DNA from: Stenotrophomonas sp. HITSZ_GD
GTDB taxonomy: Bacteria > Pseudomonadota > Gammaproteobacteria > Xanthomonadales > Xanthomonadaceae
Reading direction: 5' to 3'
NCBI RefSeq assembly: GCF_029543105.1
Contig: NZ_JARQXB010000012.1
Coordinates: forward strand, 1-64,000
DNA: 64,000 nt
Made by a program: the position numbers and the translations under genes. Numbering within the stretch: the first letter of the stretch is position 1; every line of letters begins with the position of its first letter. The notes under the pieces were generated by a model, which was not told where the DNA came from, searched no databases, and saw only the letters and a list, made by a program, of their open reading frames with translations. Shown here piece by piece: positions 1 to 8,300 of this stretch.

Positions 1-10
1 TGGGCGTCAG

Positions 11-28
11 CGGGCCATGGATGGCCCG
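11..28. repeat. Perfect inverted repeat downstream of corA
   Basis: Two 8-base arms, CGGGCCAT and ATGGCCCG, are separated by GG. There is no T-tract, so it may be a weak terminator for the minus-strand corA or a dispersed palindrome. The rest of 1-144 shows no gene I recognise. A short plus-strand frame ending at a TGA near 61-63 could be the tail of a gene lying outside the window. Confidence 0.4.
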
Positions 29-144
29 CGGCGGCGAATCGGACAGGACGTCTGCTGAGCCGTGACGACCATACCCGGCAGACCGGTGCCCGCACCGTAA
101 GACAACGCAACAACCCGCCCAAAAAAGCGCGCCAACCAAAAAAC

Positions 145-1152
145 CTACAACCACCGCGCCCGCTTGAACAACCGATACAACCCCACGCACACCACCACCA
201 CCCCCGCCGCGAGCAGCGGATACGCATACCGTCCCCCCAGCTCCGGCATGTGCGCGAAGTTCATCCCGTACCAGCTGGTGATCAGCGTCGGCGCGGCCAG
301 CAAGGCCGCCCAGGCACCCAGCCGCTTCACCGTTTCACCCTGCGCCAGCGTTACCAGCGAGAGGTTCACGCTCAGCGCCGTGCCCAGCATCTCGCGCAGC
401 GTGTCGATGGCATCGTTGATGCGCTTGGCATGGTCCAGCACGTCGCGCAGGTAGATACCCACCTCGTCGGACACCAGGGTGCCGTGGTTGCGCCGCACAT
501 GCGCCAGCACGTCCTGCAGCGGCGCCACTACCAGCCGCATCTTGTTGAGCTCGCGCTTGAGTTCGTACAGCTTCACCACGGTGTGGCGGCTGTAGTTCTC
601 CGCGAAGATGTCCTTCTCCAGCGCTTCGAGCGTGTCGCGGAACTCGTCCATGATCGGCAAGTAATTGTCGACCACGAAGTCCAGGATCGCGTACAGCGCG
701 AACGAGGGCCCCAGCTTCATCATCTCCGCGTCGCGCTCCATGCGCGCGCGCACCGGGGCGTACGAGAGCGACGCGCCGTGGCGCACCGTCACCAGGAAAC
801 GCGCGCCCAGGAAGGCGTGCGTCTCGCCATAGCGGATACGGTCGTTGACCAGCTGCGCGGTGTTCACCACCACGAACAGCGAGTGCCCGTAGCTCTCCAC
901 CTTCGGGCGCTGGTGCGCCTTGGCCGCGTCCTCGATGGCGAGGTCGTGCAGGCAGAATTCTTCCTGGATCTTGTCCAGCACCTGCTGCGCCGGCTCGTAC
1001 AGGCCCACCCACACGAAGCCTTCCGGCTGCGCCAGGCAGTCGCTGATCCGGTCCAGGTGGATGTCATGGCGATGCCCCGCGCCGTCGTACCAGGCGCAGG
1101 TGATGACGCAGGCCGGGTTGCCGGTGTCGCGTTGATCCGCCGCAGTGACCAT
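145..1152 (-). CDS. corA: CorA family magnesium/cobalt transporter
   Basis: A 335-aa inner-membrane divalent-cation channel of the CorA family. Its long helical cytoplasmic part (residues about 1-270) is followed by two membrane segments at the C-terminus. The family signature GMN is present in SWYGMNFAHMPEL just after the first membrane helix, and the protein ends in a basic tail (KRARW), as is typical. The start is the ATG giving MVTAADQRD; the reading frame stays open further upstream, but that part overlaps the DUF4105 gene and looks like its shadow. It lies 14 bases downstream of the DUF4105 gene on the same strand and may be the last gene of a corC-DUF4105-corA transcript. Length and motif fit Mg2+ uptake. 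Confidence 0.93.
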   Translation of the reverse strand: MVTAADQRDTGNPACVITCAWYDGAGHRHDIHLDRISDCLAQPEGFVWVGLYEPAQQVLDKIQEEFCLHDLAIEDAAKAHQRPKVESYGHSLFVVVNTAQLVNDRIRYGETHAFLGARFLVTVRHGASLSYAPVRARMERDAEMMKLGPSFALYAILDFVVDNYLPIMDEFRDTLEALEKDIFAENYSRHTVVKLYELKRELNKMRLVVAPLQDVLAHVRRNHGTLVSDEVGIYLRDVLDHAKRINDAIDTLREMLGTALSVNLSLVTLAQGETVKRLGAWAALLAAPTLITSWYGMNFAHMPELGGRYAYPLLAAGVVVVCVGLYRLFKRARWL

Positions 1153-1166
1153 GGGGCGATCGTGCG

Positions 1167-2432
1167 TCAGCGGCCGGCGGCCGGCAAGTCCCGCCGGCCG
1201 AGCACCGCGGCCAGCGCCACGTGGATCGGCAGCAACAGCACGATCCACTGCAGGTTGTACTGCGGCTGGAACGACAGCCAGTCGATCACCAGCGCGAGCA
1301 CGCCGCTGGCCACCACCGCCCAGGCCACCCAGGCGAAGCCGGGCAGGGGGCGCCGGCCGCGCAGCAGCGGCCAAGCGCTCGCCAGCAGCCACAGGCACAG
1401 CGGGTTGAGCAGCAGCAGATTGCGGTTGCCCCAGGCCGAGGCGTGCGCCGTGAACGCCCACAGGTACAGCAGCAGGCCGCCGGCGATCACGCACAGCAGC
1501 CAGAACGGCACGGCGAAGGCGGCCACGGCGCGGCGGTGGCGGCGCGCGGCGAAGATCAGCGCGGCCACGACCACGCCGGCCAGCAGCCACGGCCACCAAT
1601 GGCGGGCACGTTCCGGCGGCTCCGGGGCCACGCGCTGCGGCAGCAAAGGCTGGGTGGCCAGCACCAGCGGGCGGCCTTCGCTGTTGCGGGCCTGCGCCAG
1701 GCTCTCGGCCAGGCGCATCGGCACGAAGGCTTCCTGCCAGCGCGAGAGCGGCTTGTCGGCGTAGGGCCCCAGGCCCAGGTCGAAACCCAGCCACATCCAC
1801 CACGCCGGGGAGGCCAGGCGCACCGCTTCGCTGCGGTACGTGTTGCCGCGCGAGCGGCCGGCCAGCTGGCGCTGCAACCCGCCGCCCAGCGCCTGGTCGA
1901 TGTAATCGCGGACCATCGTGGCGCAGTTGGCGGTGAAGTAGTCGTAGTGGTAGCGGGCGTTTTCCGGCTTGGCGCGCTCGGCCAGCGCCGCGGCGAGTTG
2001 GCGCGCCTGCGCGTCGGTGAGGTCCAGCCACTGGATGCTGACCCCGCGTCCGGCTTCCTGGTAGGAGGCCATGTCCTGCTCGAACGGCAGCGCGACGAGG
2101 TAGTACATCATCTCGCCCTTGACGAAGCGGCCGATGAAATCTTGCTCGCTCGGGTCGAAGAACCCGAAGTTGTAGGAGGTCGCCGCGCCGCTCACCGGAT
2201 CGACCACCACGATGGCGTCATGGCCGAAGCGCTCGAAGAACACCTCGCCCGGCTGCATCGTCGCCACGCCGATGCGCGGCGGTGGCGCCACCGGCGCAGG
2301 CTGGGCCACCGCCACGGGCGCGGGCGCCGCCGGCGCCGCGGGTTGGGCGTGCAGCCCGGGCAGCGCCAGCAGCGCGGCCCAGGCCAGCCAGGCGCAACGC
2401 CGGGCCGCCGAACGGAACGGCGTCACGCTCAA
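1167..2432 (-). CDS. DUF4105 (Lnb N-terminal periplasmic) domain membrane protein
   Basis: A 421-aa protein with an N-terminal signal sequence (ending near LPGLHAQP). A periplasmic DUF4105/Lnb-type domain covers about residues 50-260. Several hydrophobic segments lie in the C-terminal 150 residues. Conserved pieces visible are ERFGHDAIVV, YNFGFFD and the cysteine motif NCATMVRDYIDQ, where His and Cys resemble a papain-like (NlpC/P60-type) active site. Its ATG overlaps the corC stop by four bases (ATGA), so the two are translationally coupled. In E. coli the gene after corC is the apolipoprotein acyltransferase lnt. A DUF4105/Lnb protein in that position suggests an envelope or lipoprotein role, but this is inference from context. 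Confidence 0.8.
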   Translation of the reverse strand: MSVTPFRSAARRCAWLAWAALLALPGLHAQPAAPAAPAPVAVAQPAPVAPPPRIGVATMQPGEVFFERFGHDAIVVVDPVSGAATSYNFGFFDPSEQDFIGRFVKGEMMYYLVALPFEQDMASYQEAGRGVSIQWLDLTDAQARQLAAALAERAKPENARYHYDYFTANCATMVRDYIDQALGGGLQRQLAGRSRGNTYRSEAVRLASPAWWMWLGFDLGLGPYADKPLSRWQEAFVPMRLAESLAQARNSEGRPLVLATQPLLPQRVAPEPPERARHWWPWLLAGVVVAALIFAARRHRRAVAAFAVPFWLLCVIAGGLLLYLWAFTAHASAWGNRNLLLLNPLCLWLLASAWPLLRGRRPLPGFAWVAWAVVASGVLALVIDWLSFQPQYNLQWIVLLLPIHVALAAVLGRRDLPAAGR

Positions 2433-3310
2433 ACCTCGTCCTGCGCGAGCTGCGGCAGCATGCTGACGTGGAAGGCGCGCACGCGGCGGGCGTCGGCCCG
2501 GGCCACGCGGAACACGAAGCGGTCCAGGGTCAGTTCCTCGCCGGTCTCCGGCAGGTGGCCGAAGGCTTCGGTGACCAGCCCGCCGATGGTGTCGTAATCG
2601 TCGTCGGGGAATTCGGAGCCGAAACGCTCGTTGAAATCCTCGATCGGCGTCAGCGCGTCCACCACGTACTGGCCGTCGGCCTGCACGGCGATCAGCGCGG
2701 TGGCGTCCTCGGCCTCGTCATGCTCGTCGTCGATCTCGCCGACGATCTGCTCCAGCACGTCCTCGATGGTCACCAGGCCGGCGACGCCGCCGTACTCGTC
2801 CACCACGATCGCCATGTGGTTGCGCGAGAGGCGGAACTCCTTCAGCAGGACGTTGAGCTTCTTCGATTCGGGGATGAGCACGGCCGGGCGCAGCAGCTCG
2901 CGGATCGTGCCCGGTCCGTTGTCGGCGACCACGCCGCGCAGCAGGTCCTTGGCGAGCAGGATGCCGAGGATCTCGTCCTTGTTCTCGCCGTGCACGGGGA
3001 AGCGCGAATGGCCCGACTCGACCACCTGCTTCATCAGGTCCAGGAAGCGCGCCTCGCCGGGCAGGGAGACCATCTGCGAGCGCGAGATCATCACGTCGCC
3101 CACGGTCAGCTCGGCCACCGAGATGGCGCCTTCCATCATGCGCAGGGTATCGGGCCCGACCAGGCCATCCTGCTCGGCCGTGCGCAGCACGGCGACCAGT
3201 TCATCGCGGGTATGGGGTTCGCCCGAGAAGGCCGCGCCCAGGCGTTCGAGCCAGCTGCGGCGTTTTTCGTGGGGTTCGGGCGTGCTTTGACTACTGTCGT
3301 CTTCTGACAT
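2429..3310 (-). CDS. corC: CorC/HlyC family CBS-domain protein
   Basis: A 293-aa cytoplasmic protein of the CorC (YbeX) family. It has two CBS domains (about residues 65-195, including VGDVMISRSQMVSL and MAIVVDEYGGVAGLVT) and a C-terminal CorC_HlyC domain containing DDDYDTIGGLVTEAFGHLP. It lacks the N-terminal transmembrane domain of the longer HlyC/YfjD-type proteins, so it is the short CorC form linked to Mg2+/Co2+ efflux and, in E. coli, to ribosome-related phenotypes. It sits in the conserved phoH-ybeY-corC order. A 204-aa exported protein lies between ybeY and corC here. Confidence 0.92.
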   Translation of the reverse strand: MSEDDSSQSTPEPHEKRRSWLERLGAAFSGEPHTRDELVAVLRTAEQDGLVGPDTLRMMEGAISVAELTVGDVMISRSQMVSLPGEARFLDLMKQVVESGHSRFPVHGENKDEILGILLAKDLLRGVVADNGPGTIRELLRPAVLIPESKKLNVLLKEFRLSRNHMAIVVDEYGGVAGLVTIEDVLEQIVGEIDDEHDEAEDATALIAVQADGQYVVDALTPIEDFNERFGSEFPDDDYDTIGGLVTEAFGHLPETGEELTLDRFVFRVARADARRVRAFHVSMLPQLAQDEV

Positions 3311-3398
3311 CGATTGGGGGAAACAGCGCCCGAAGTAAGGGCGGTGAACGGAGTCTAGCAGGCCACCGGGCGGCGGCGCTGCGGGTGGCGGGGCGGTT

Positions 3399-4013
3399 TC
3401 AGCCGGCGGCGGCGGGGGCCTTCACCGGCGCGTCCGGGGCGTCTGGCGCGTCGGGCGCCGGGCCCTCGGGCAGGTCCAGGCTGTAGCTGCAGCCGGCCAG
3501 CGTCTTGCCGGGGTGCGATTTCACGTTGGAGACGCTGAGCACGATGGACTCGATCATCGCCTCGCCGGTGCGCGGGTCGGTGGTGTCCTGGCTCAGCACC
3601 TCGCGGCCGTACATCACCTTCTCGGCGGTATCGACGCCTTCCTCCAGCTGCAGCTGGCGGGCCAGCGGGCGCGGGTCGGGCAGGTCGAGGATGGCCATCA
3701 CGCTGGGGCCGGAGAAGGCGATCTGCGAACTCGGGTGGCCGAACACGGTGATCGGCGTGTTGAGCGCGTACTCGGTCATGAACAGGTTGCCCTGCGGCAG
3801 CGGCCGCCAGCCCAGCGCGACGGCCTTGAGCGGGTCGGCCAGCACCGGCTGCAGGGCGGCGAAATCGGCCTCGCGGGCGCGGCATTCGATGAGCGCGGCA
3901 AGGTCCGGCCGCGCGGTGGGCGCCTCGGCGGCGTGCGCGGCCGTGGCGATGGCCACCAGCAGGCCGGTGGCGCAGAGCGAACGAAGGACGGGCAGGGACA
4001 TGGGCAAGATCAA
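3399..4013 (-). CDS. Hypothetical exported protein
   Basis: A 204-aa protein I cannot assign to a known family. It has a signal peptide (about residues 1-29, ending AHAAEA), a conserved-looking middle (about 35-170) with FGHPSSQIAFSGPSVMAIL and two cysteines that could pair, and an Ala/Pro/Asp tail with a PDAPDAPDAP tandem. It is probably periplasmic. It lies inside the phoH-ybeY-corC cluster and is transcribed with it. The local context (CorC, YbeY) gives no clear function. Confidence 0.75.
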   Translation of the reverse strand: MILPMSLPVLRSLCATGLLVAIATAAHAAEAPTARPDLAALIECRAREADFAALQPVLADPLKAVALGWRPLPQGNLFMTEYALNTPITVFGHPSSQIAFSGPSVMAILDLPDPRPLARQLQLEEGVDTAEKVMYGREVLSQDTTDPRTGEAMIESIVLSVSNVKSHPGKTLAGCSYSLDLPEGPAPDAPDAPDAPVKAPAAAG

Positions 4014-4058
4014 CGATCGGCGTGCAGTCGCCGCGATGTCCGCATCATAAGCGAAGCA

Positions 4059-4544
4059 TCAACGCTCGCCGAGGTAGGGATCCTCGATGCCCAGCTCGGC
4101 CAGGATCTCGCGCTCCAACTGCTCCATCGCCTCGGCCTCCTTGTCGTCCTCGTGGTCCCAGCCCAGCAGGTGCAGCGTGCCGTGCACGGTGAGGTGGGCA
4201 TAGTGCGCGGCCAGCGTTTTGCCTTGTTCCTTCGCTTCGCGCGCCACGACCGGCGCGCAGATCACCAGGTCGCCCAGCAGCGGCAGCTTGACGCCCTTGG
4301 GCAGGCCTTCGGCCAACTCGGCCGGAAAGCTCAGCACATTGGTGGCGTAATCCTTGCCACGGTAATGCTGGTTGAGCGCGCGGCCTTCGCGCGCGTCCAC
4401 CAGGCGGATGGCCAGGTCCGCCTCGCGGATGCGGCCCTTCAGCGCGGCGGCCACCCACTTGCGAAAGCTCACCGCCGCCGGCAGGCCGGCGCGGGGCAGG
4501 GCATAGCTCACCGCCACGTCGAGGCGGACCGGACCGCGCGTCAC
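4059..4544 (-). CDS. ybeY: Endoribonuclease YbeY (rRNA maturation factor)
   Basis: A 161-aa single-domain metalloprotein of the UPF0054/YbeY family, which acts in 16S rRNA 3' end maturation and ribosome quality control. The zinc motif H-x3-H-x5-H is visible in [14 protein letters not shown] at about residues 126-139. The upstream Arg-containing region ([15 protein letters not shown]) is typical of the family. Its start overlaps the end of phoH by four bases (ATGA), so it is coupled to phoH as in many proteobacteria. Confidence 0.95.
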   Translation of the reverse strand: MTRGPVRLDVAVSYALPRAGLPAAVSFRKWVAAALKGRIREADLAIRLVDAREGRALNQHYRGKDYATNVLSFPAELAEGLPKGVKLPLLGDLVICAPVVAREAKEQGKTLAAHYAHLTVHGTLHLLGWDHEDDKEAEAMEQLEREILAELGIEDPYLGER

Positions 4545-5527
4545 GGCGCCGCTCCGCTCTGGCGGTCGGTGGCCTCGCGCTTCTCGTAGGCGTTGACGAT
4601 GCGCGCCACCAACGGGTGGCGCACCACGTCGCGCGCTTCGAAGAAGGTGAAGCTCACCCCGTCCACATCGCGCAGCACCTCGACGGCGTCGCGCAGGCCC
4701 GATTTCACGTGCTTGGGCAGGTCGACCTGGGTCAGGTCGCCGGTGACCACCGCGGTGGAGCCGAAGCCCAGGCGGGTCAGGAACATCTTCATCTGCTCGA
4801 TGGTGGTGTTCTGCGCTTCGTCCAGGATCACGTACGCATCGTTGAGCGTGCGGCCGCGCATGTAGGCAAGCGGCGCGATCTCGATGACGTTCTTCTCCAG
4901 CAGCTTGACCACCTTCTCCACGCCCAGCATCTCGTACAGCGCGTCGTACAGCGGGCGCAGGTACGGGTCCACCTTCTGGCTGAGGTCGCCGGGCAAGAAG
5001 CCCAGCTTCTCGCCGGCCTCCACCGCCGGGCGCACCAGGATCAGCCGCTGCACGCGCGATTCGTTCAACGCCTCCACCGCGCTGGCCACCGCCAGGAAGG
5101 TCTTGCCGGTGCCGGCCGGGCCGATGCCGAAGTTGATGTCGTGCGTGGCGATCTGGTGCAGGTACTTGGACTGGTTGGCGCCGCGGCCGCGCACGGTGCC
5201 GCGCTTGACCTTGATGGCCACGTCCTGCGGCGCGTACGCACGCTCCACCACGTGGTCGACGTTGGCGGTGTTCAGGCGCAGGTGGATGGCGTGGCTGTCG
5301 AAGGTCGTGTCGGCCGCTTCCTCGTAGAGGCTGTGCAGCAGTTTCTCGGTCGAATCGACCGCCTCGGCCGGGCCGGTGACGCGGAAGATGTTGCCGCGGT
5401 TGGCGATTTCCACGCCCAGCCGCAGTTCGATCTGGCGCAGGTTTTCATCGAAGGGACCGGCAAGGTTGGCGAGGCGTTCGCTGTCGGACGGCTCGAGGGT
5501 GAAGTCGCGTTGGGTGGGCGTGGTCAT
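4541..5527 (-). CDS. phoH: PhoH family protein (PhoH-like ATPase, YbeZ)
   Basis: A PhoH/YbeZ-type P-loop protein of about 328 aa. It has an N-terminal KH-like region and a PhoH ATPase core with Walker [17 protein letters not shown] and Walker B-like [12 protein letters not shown]. It is thought to act with YbeY in RNA metabolism. The frame is open further upstream: a GTG at 5557 and an ATG at 5536 are alternative starts. I chose the ATG at 5525-5527 ([13 protein letters not shown]) because the N-terminus of homologues begins close to this TxRDFTLEP segment. No strong ribosome-binding site separates the choices. It is the first gene of the minus-strand cluster. Confidence 0.92.
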   Translation of the reverse strand: MTTPTQRDFTLEPSDSERLANLAGPFDENLRQIELRLGVEIANRGNIFRVTGPAEAVDSTEKLLHSLYEEAADTTFDSHAIHLRLNTANVDHVVERAYAPQDVAIKVKRGTVRGRGANQSKYLHQIATHDINFGIGPAGTGKTFLAVASAVEALNESRVQRLILVRPAVEAGEKLGFLPGDLSQKVDPYLRPLYDALYEMLGVEKVVKLLEKNVIEIAPLAYMRGRTLNDAYVILDEAQNTTIEQMKMFLTRLGFGSTAVVTGDLTQVDLPKHVKSGLRDAVEVLRDVDGVSFTFFEARDVVRHPLVARIVNAYEKREATDRQSGAAP

Positions 5528-5629
5528 TGGAGACATCGGCGGCGCGGCATCGCGCACGCGGGGGAATCAAGGGAGGGAAAGGGTAGCGCGTCGGGCCCGC
5601 CGACGCCCACCGGGCGGGTTCACTCCGGC

Positions 5630-5656
5630 TTAATTAAACGTCGATTTAAATATTTG
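5630..5656. promoter_or_regulatory. AT-rich palindromic operator candidate upstream of the TetR gene
   Basis: The short AT-rich patch contains the inverted repeat TTAAA-N6-TTTAA inside a strongly GC-rich background, immediately before the TetR-family start codon. TetR regulators commonly bind such palindromes in their own promoters, so autoregulation of the exporter operon is likely. The site also lies in the divergent phoH upstream region. Confidence 0.5.
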
Positions 5657-5658
5657 CC

Positions 5659-6333
5659 ATGCGCCCGCCGCGTCCTCCCGTACGCAAGCAGAAAGCCCCG
5701 CCGCGCCGCGCGCCCGGACGGCCCGGCGCGGCGAGCGCCGAAGACCAGCAGGCCCGGCTGCTGGAAGCCGCGCTGGATTGCTTCGTGCGGCAAGGCGTCG
5801 CGGCGACGCGGCTGCGCGATATCGCCCAGCAGGCCGGCGTGACGCCCGCATTGGTGAACTACTACTTCGGCGACAAGGAACAGCTGCTGCAGACCCTGGT
5901 GGCGCAGCGCCTGTTGCCGGCGGTGGTCGGGCTGGGCGAGCGGCTGGCGGCGGCGGGGGACGACGTGGAAGCGACCGTGCAGGCGTTTGTCGCCGGCATC
6001 TTCGACATCGTAGAGCGCCATCCCTGGTGGCCGCAGCTGTGGGTGCGCGAGGTGCTGTGCGAAGGCGGCGCGCTGCGCGGCCTGCTGATGCGCGAGGTCG
6101 CACCGGCCACCGCGCGGATCATGGTCGCGCGCTTCACCGCCGCGCAGGTGCGCGGCGAGATCCATCCCGCACTCGATCCCCGCTTGCTGATGACGTCTTT
6201 GATCGGGCTGACCCTGTTCCCCATCGCCGGCGCGCCGATCTGGCGCGGCGTGCTGGGTGCGCAGGACCTGGACGCCGCGGCTATCGCCCGGCACGCGCTG
6301 GCGCTGCTGCGCCATGGCATGACGCCGCCCTGA
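5659..6333 (+). CDS. TetR/AcrR family transcriptional regulator
   Basis: A 224-aa regulator. A basic Pro/Arg-rich leader (residues 1-28) precedes a TetR_N helix-turn-helix (about 30-80). The recognition region is RLRDIAQQAGVTPALVNYYFGD, read here as RLRDIAQQAG followed by VTPALVNYYFGD. A helical ligand-binding domain completes the protein. It begins a plus-strand operon with an HlyD-type protein, an ABC ATPase and a permease, the same combination as E. coli cecR(ybiH)-ybhGFSR. By that analogy it probably represses the exporter, but its effector cannot be read from the sequence. A second ATG in frame is possible; the first is kept because it lies just after the operator-like palindrome. Confidence 0.88.
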   Translation: MRPPRPPVRKQKAPPRRAPGRPGAASAEDQQARLLEAALDCFVRQGVAATRLRDIAQQAGVTPALVNYYFGDKEQLLQTLVAQRLLPAVVGLGERLAAAGDDVEATVQAFVAGIFDIVERHPWWPQLWVREVLCEGGALRGLLMREVAPATARIMVARFTAAQVRGEIHPALDPRLLMTSLIGLTLFPIAGAPIWRGVLGAQDLDAAAIARHALALLRHGMTPP

Positions 6334-6349
6334 GCGGCAGGAGCACGAC

Positions 6350-7324
6350 GTGGACCGCAACCTGCGATGGGGCATCACGATGCTGGCGTTGGCCGCCGCG
6401 CTGCTGGGCGCCGGCTGCCGGCGCGAGCCCGAACCGTTGCTCGGCACGCTGGAGTGGGACCGCATCACGCTGCCGGCGCCGGCCTCCGAGCGGATCGTCG
6501 CGATGGACGTGCACGAGGGCGACCAGGTACGTGCCGGCACCCGGCTGTTGCGGCTGGAGCCGGACCGCACGCGCGCGCAGTTGCAGGGGCTTCAGGCGCA
6601 GAGCGCGCAGCGCGAGCAGTCGCTGCGGGAACTGGTCAACGGCCCGCGGCGCGAGCAGGTCGCCCAGGCGCAGGCGCAACTGGCTGCCGCGCAGGCGCAG
6701 GCGCGCGATGCCAGCGCTTACTACGCGCGCCTGCAGCCATTGGGCAAGCAGCAACTGGTGGCGGCCGCGGACGTGGACCGCGCCCGCGCCGCCGCCGGCG
6801 ATGCGCAGGCGCAGGTGCGCGCGGCCGAGCAGGCGCTGCTGGAACTGCGCAACGGCACGCGCGCGGAGGAACTGGCGCAGGGCGAATCGTCGCTGCGGGC
6901 CGCGCAGGCCGAAGCGGCGGTACAGGCGGTCAATCTGGACAAGCTCGACATCGTCGCCCCGCGCGACGGCCGGGTGGACAGCCTGCCGTACAAGCTCGGC
7001 GACCAGGCCCCGGTGGGCGCGGCGCTGGCGATCCTGCTGGTCGGCGATTCGCCTTACGCGCGCATCTACGTGCCGGCCACCGCCCGCGCGCGCGTGGCGA
7101 TCGGCCAGACCTTGCCGGTCAGCGTGGCCGGCAGCCGCGAAGTCTTCCAGGGCCGCGTGCGGATGATCCGCAGCGAGCCGATGTTCACCCCGTACTACGC
7201 GCTGTCCGGCAGCGATGCCGAGCGCCTGACCTACCTGGCCGAAGTGCAGCTGCCGGCCAGCGCCAACCGCCTGCCGGTCGGCGTGCCGGTGCAGGTGCGC
7301 CTGGCGGACGCCCCACGTGAATGA
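6350..7324 (+). CDS. HlyD family membrane-fusion lipoprotein of an ABC exporter
   Basis: A 324-aa periplasmic adaptor (YbhG-like). It starts with GTG at 6350, preceded by a good ribosome-binding site (GGCAGGAG). The N-terminus carries a probable lipoprotein signal with LLGAGC (Cys about 23). A biotinyl-lipoyl-like half (MDVHEGDQVRAGTRLLRLEP) comes next, then an Ala/Gln-rich coiled-coil hairpin (about 75-190), and a returning beta-barrel part (KLDIVAPRDGRVDSL). It links the inner-membrane permease to an outer-membrane channel, which is not encoded here. The last eight bases overlap the ATPase gene. Confidence 0.88.
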   Translation: MDRNLRWGITMLALAAALLGAGCRREPEPLLGTLEWDRITLPAPASERIVAMDVHEGDQVRAGTRLLRLEPDRTRAQLQGLQAQSAQREQSLRELVNGPRREQVAQAQAQLAAAQAQARDASAYYARLQPLGKQQLVAAADVDRARAAAGDAQAQVRAAEQALLELRNGTRAEELAQGESSLRAAQAEAAVQAVNLDKLDIVAPRDGRVDSLPYKLGDQAPVGAALAILLVGDSPYARIYVPATARARVAIGQTLPVSVAGSREVFQGRVRMIRSEPMFTPYYALSGSDAERLTYLAEVQLPASANRLPVGVPVQVRLADAPRE

Positions 7325-8300
7325 GCCGGCATCCCGGGCCGCCGCCGCGCCGTCCGCGGCGGGCGAGGACGGCGTGGCGATCCACGCGCGCGGCGTGACC
7401 AAGCGCTTCGGCGCCTTCACCGCCGTGGACCACGTCGACCTGGACGTGCCGCGTGCGCGCGTGTACGGCTTCCTCGGCCCGAACGGCTCGGGCAAGTCCA
7501 CCACCATCCGCATGCTGTGCGGCCTGCTCACGCCGACCGAGGGCCAGATCGAGGTGCTGGGCCTGTCGATTCCCCGGCAGGCCGAGGAACTGCGCCGCCG
7601 CATCGGCTACATGACCCAGCGCTTCTCGCTCTACGAAGACCTCACCGTGCGCGAGAACCTGATGTTCCTGGCCACGGTGCAGGGCCTGCCGCGCGGCCGG
7701 CGCGGAGCGCGGGTGGAGGAGTTGCTGCACGCCTACGCCCTGGAGCCGCTGCACAAGCAGCTGGCCGGCACGCTGAGCGGCGGCCAGAAGCAGCGCCTGG
7801 CCCTGGCCGGCGCGGTAGTGCATGCGCCGCAACTGCTGCTGCTCGACGAACCGACCAGCGCGGTGGACCCCGAATCGCGGCGCGACTTCTGGGAAAAACT
7901 CTTCGACCTGGCCGACGCCGGCACCACGCTTCTGGTCTCCACGCATTACATGGACGAGGCCGAGCGCTGCCACCGCATCGCCATCCTCGACCGTGGCCGC
8001 CTGGTGGCCAACGGCACCCCGTCCGAACTGACCGGGCAGCTGCAGGGCCGCACGCTGGGCGTGCGTAGCGATGCGCTGCGGCAGGTGCAGAAGCAACTGC
8101 ATGCCATCGACGGCGTGCTTTCGGTGGCGCAGGTGGGCAACGAGCTGCGTGTGCTGTGTTCGCCGGGCCACGGCGACCCGGCTGGTGTGGCCGACGCGCT
8201 GCAACGCGCCGGCTTCCAGGCCGAGGTGGCGCCCATCGCGCCGAGCCTGGAGGATGTCTTCGTCGCCGCCACGCGCCATCGCGAGGAGGCTGCCGCATGA
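7317..8300 (+). CDS. ABC transporter ATP-binding protein
   Basis: A 327-aa ABC ATPase of the drug/YbhF type. Walker A is GPNGSGKSTT, the Q-loop region is YMTQRFSLYEDLTV, the signature is LSGGQKQRLALA, and Walker B is LLLLDEPTSAVDPES with the switch His in VSTHYMDEAERC. The start is a GTG overlapping the preceding gene; no ATG is in frame nearby. E. coli YbhF has two ATPase domains; this protein has one. It is coupled on both sides and forms the motor of the exporter. Confidence 0.93.
   Translation: MNEPASRAAAAPSAAGEDGVAIHARGVTKRFGAFTAVDHVDLDVPRARVYGFLGPNGSGKSTTIRMLCGLLTPTEGQIEVLGLSIPRQAEELRRRIGYMTQRFSLYEDLTVRENLMFLATVQGLPRGRRGARVEELLHAYALEPLHKQLAGTLSGGQKQRLALAGAVVHAPQLLLLDEPTSAVDPESRRDFWEKLFDLADAGTTLLVSTHYMDEAERCHRIAILDRGRLVANGTPSELTGQLQGRTLGVRSDALRQVQKQLHAIDGVLSVAQVGNELRVLCSPGHGDPAGVADALQRAGFQAEVAPIAPSLEDVFVAATRHREEAAA

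Noticed and set aside
250-2597. Long plus-strand open frames opposite corA and the DUF4105 gene
   Set aside because: They are rich in Arg/Gln/His, match no family and lie antisense to genes with clear motifs; typical shadow frames of high-GC DNA.
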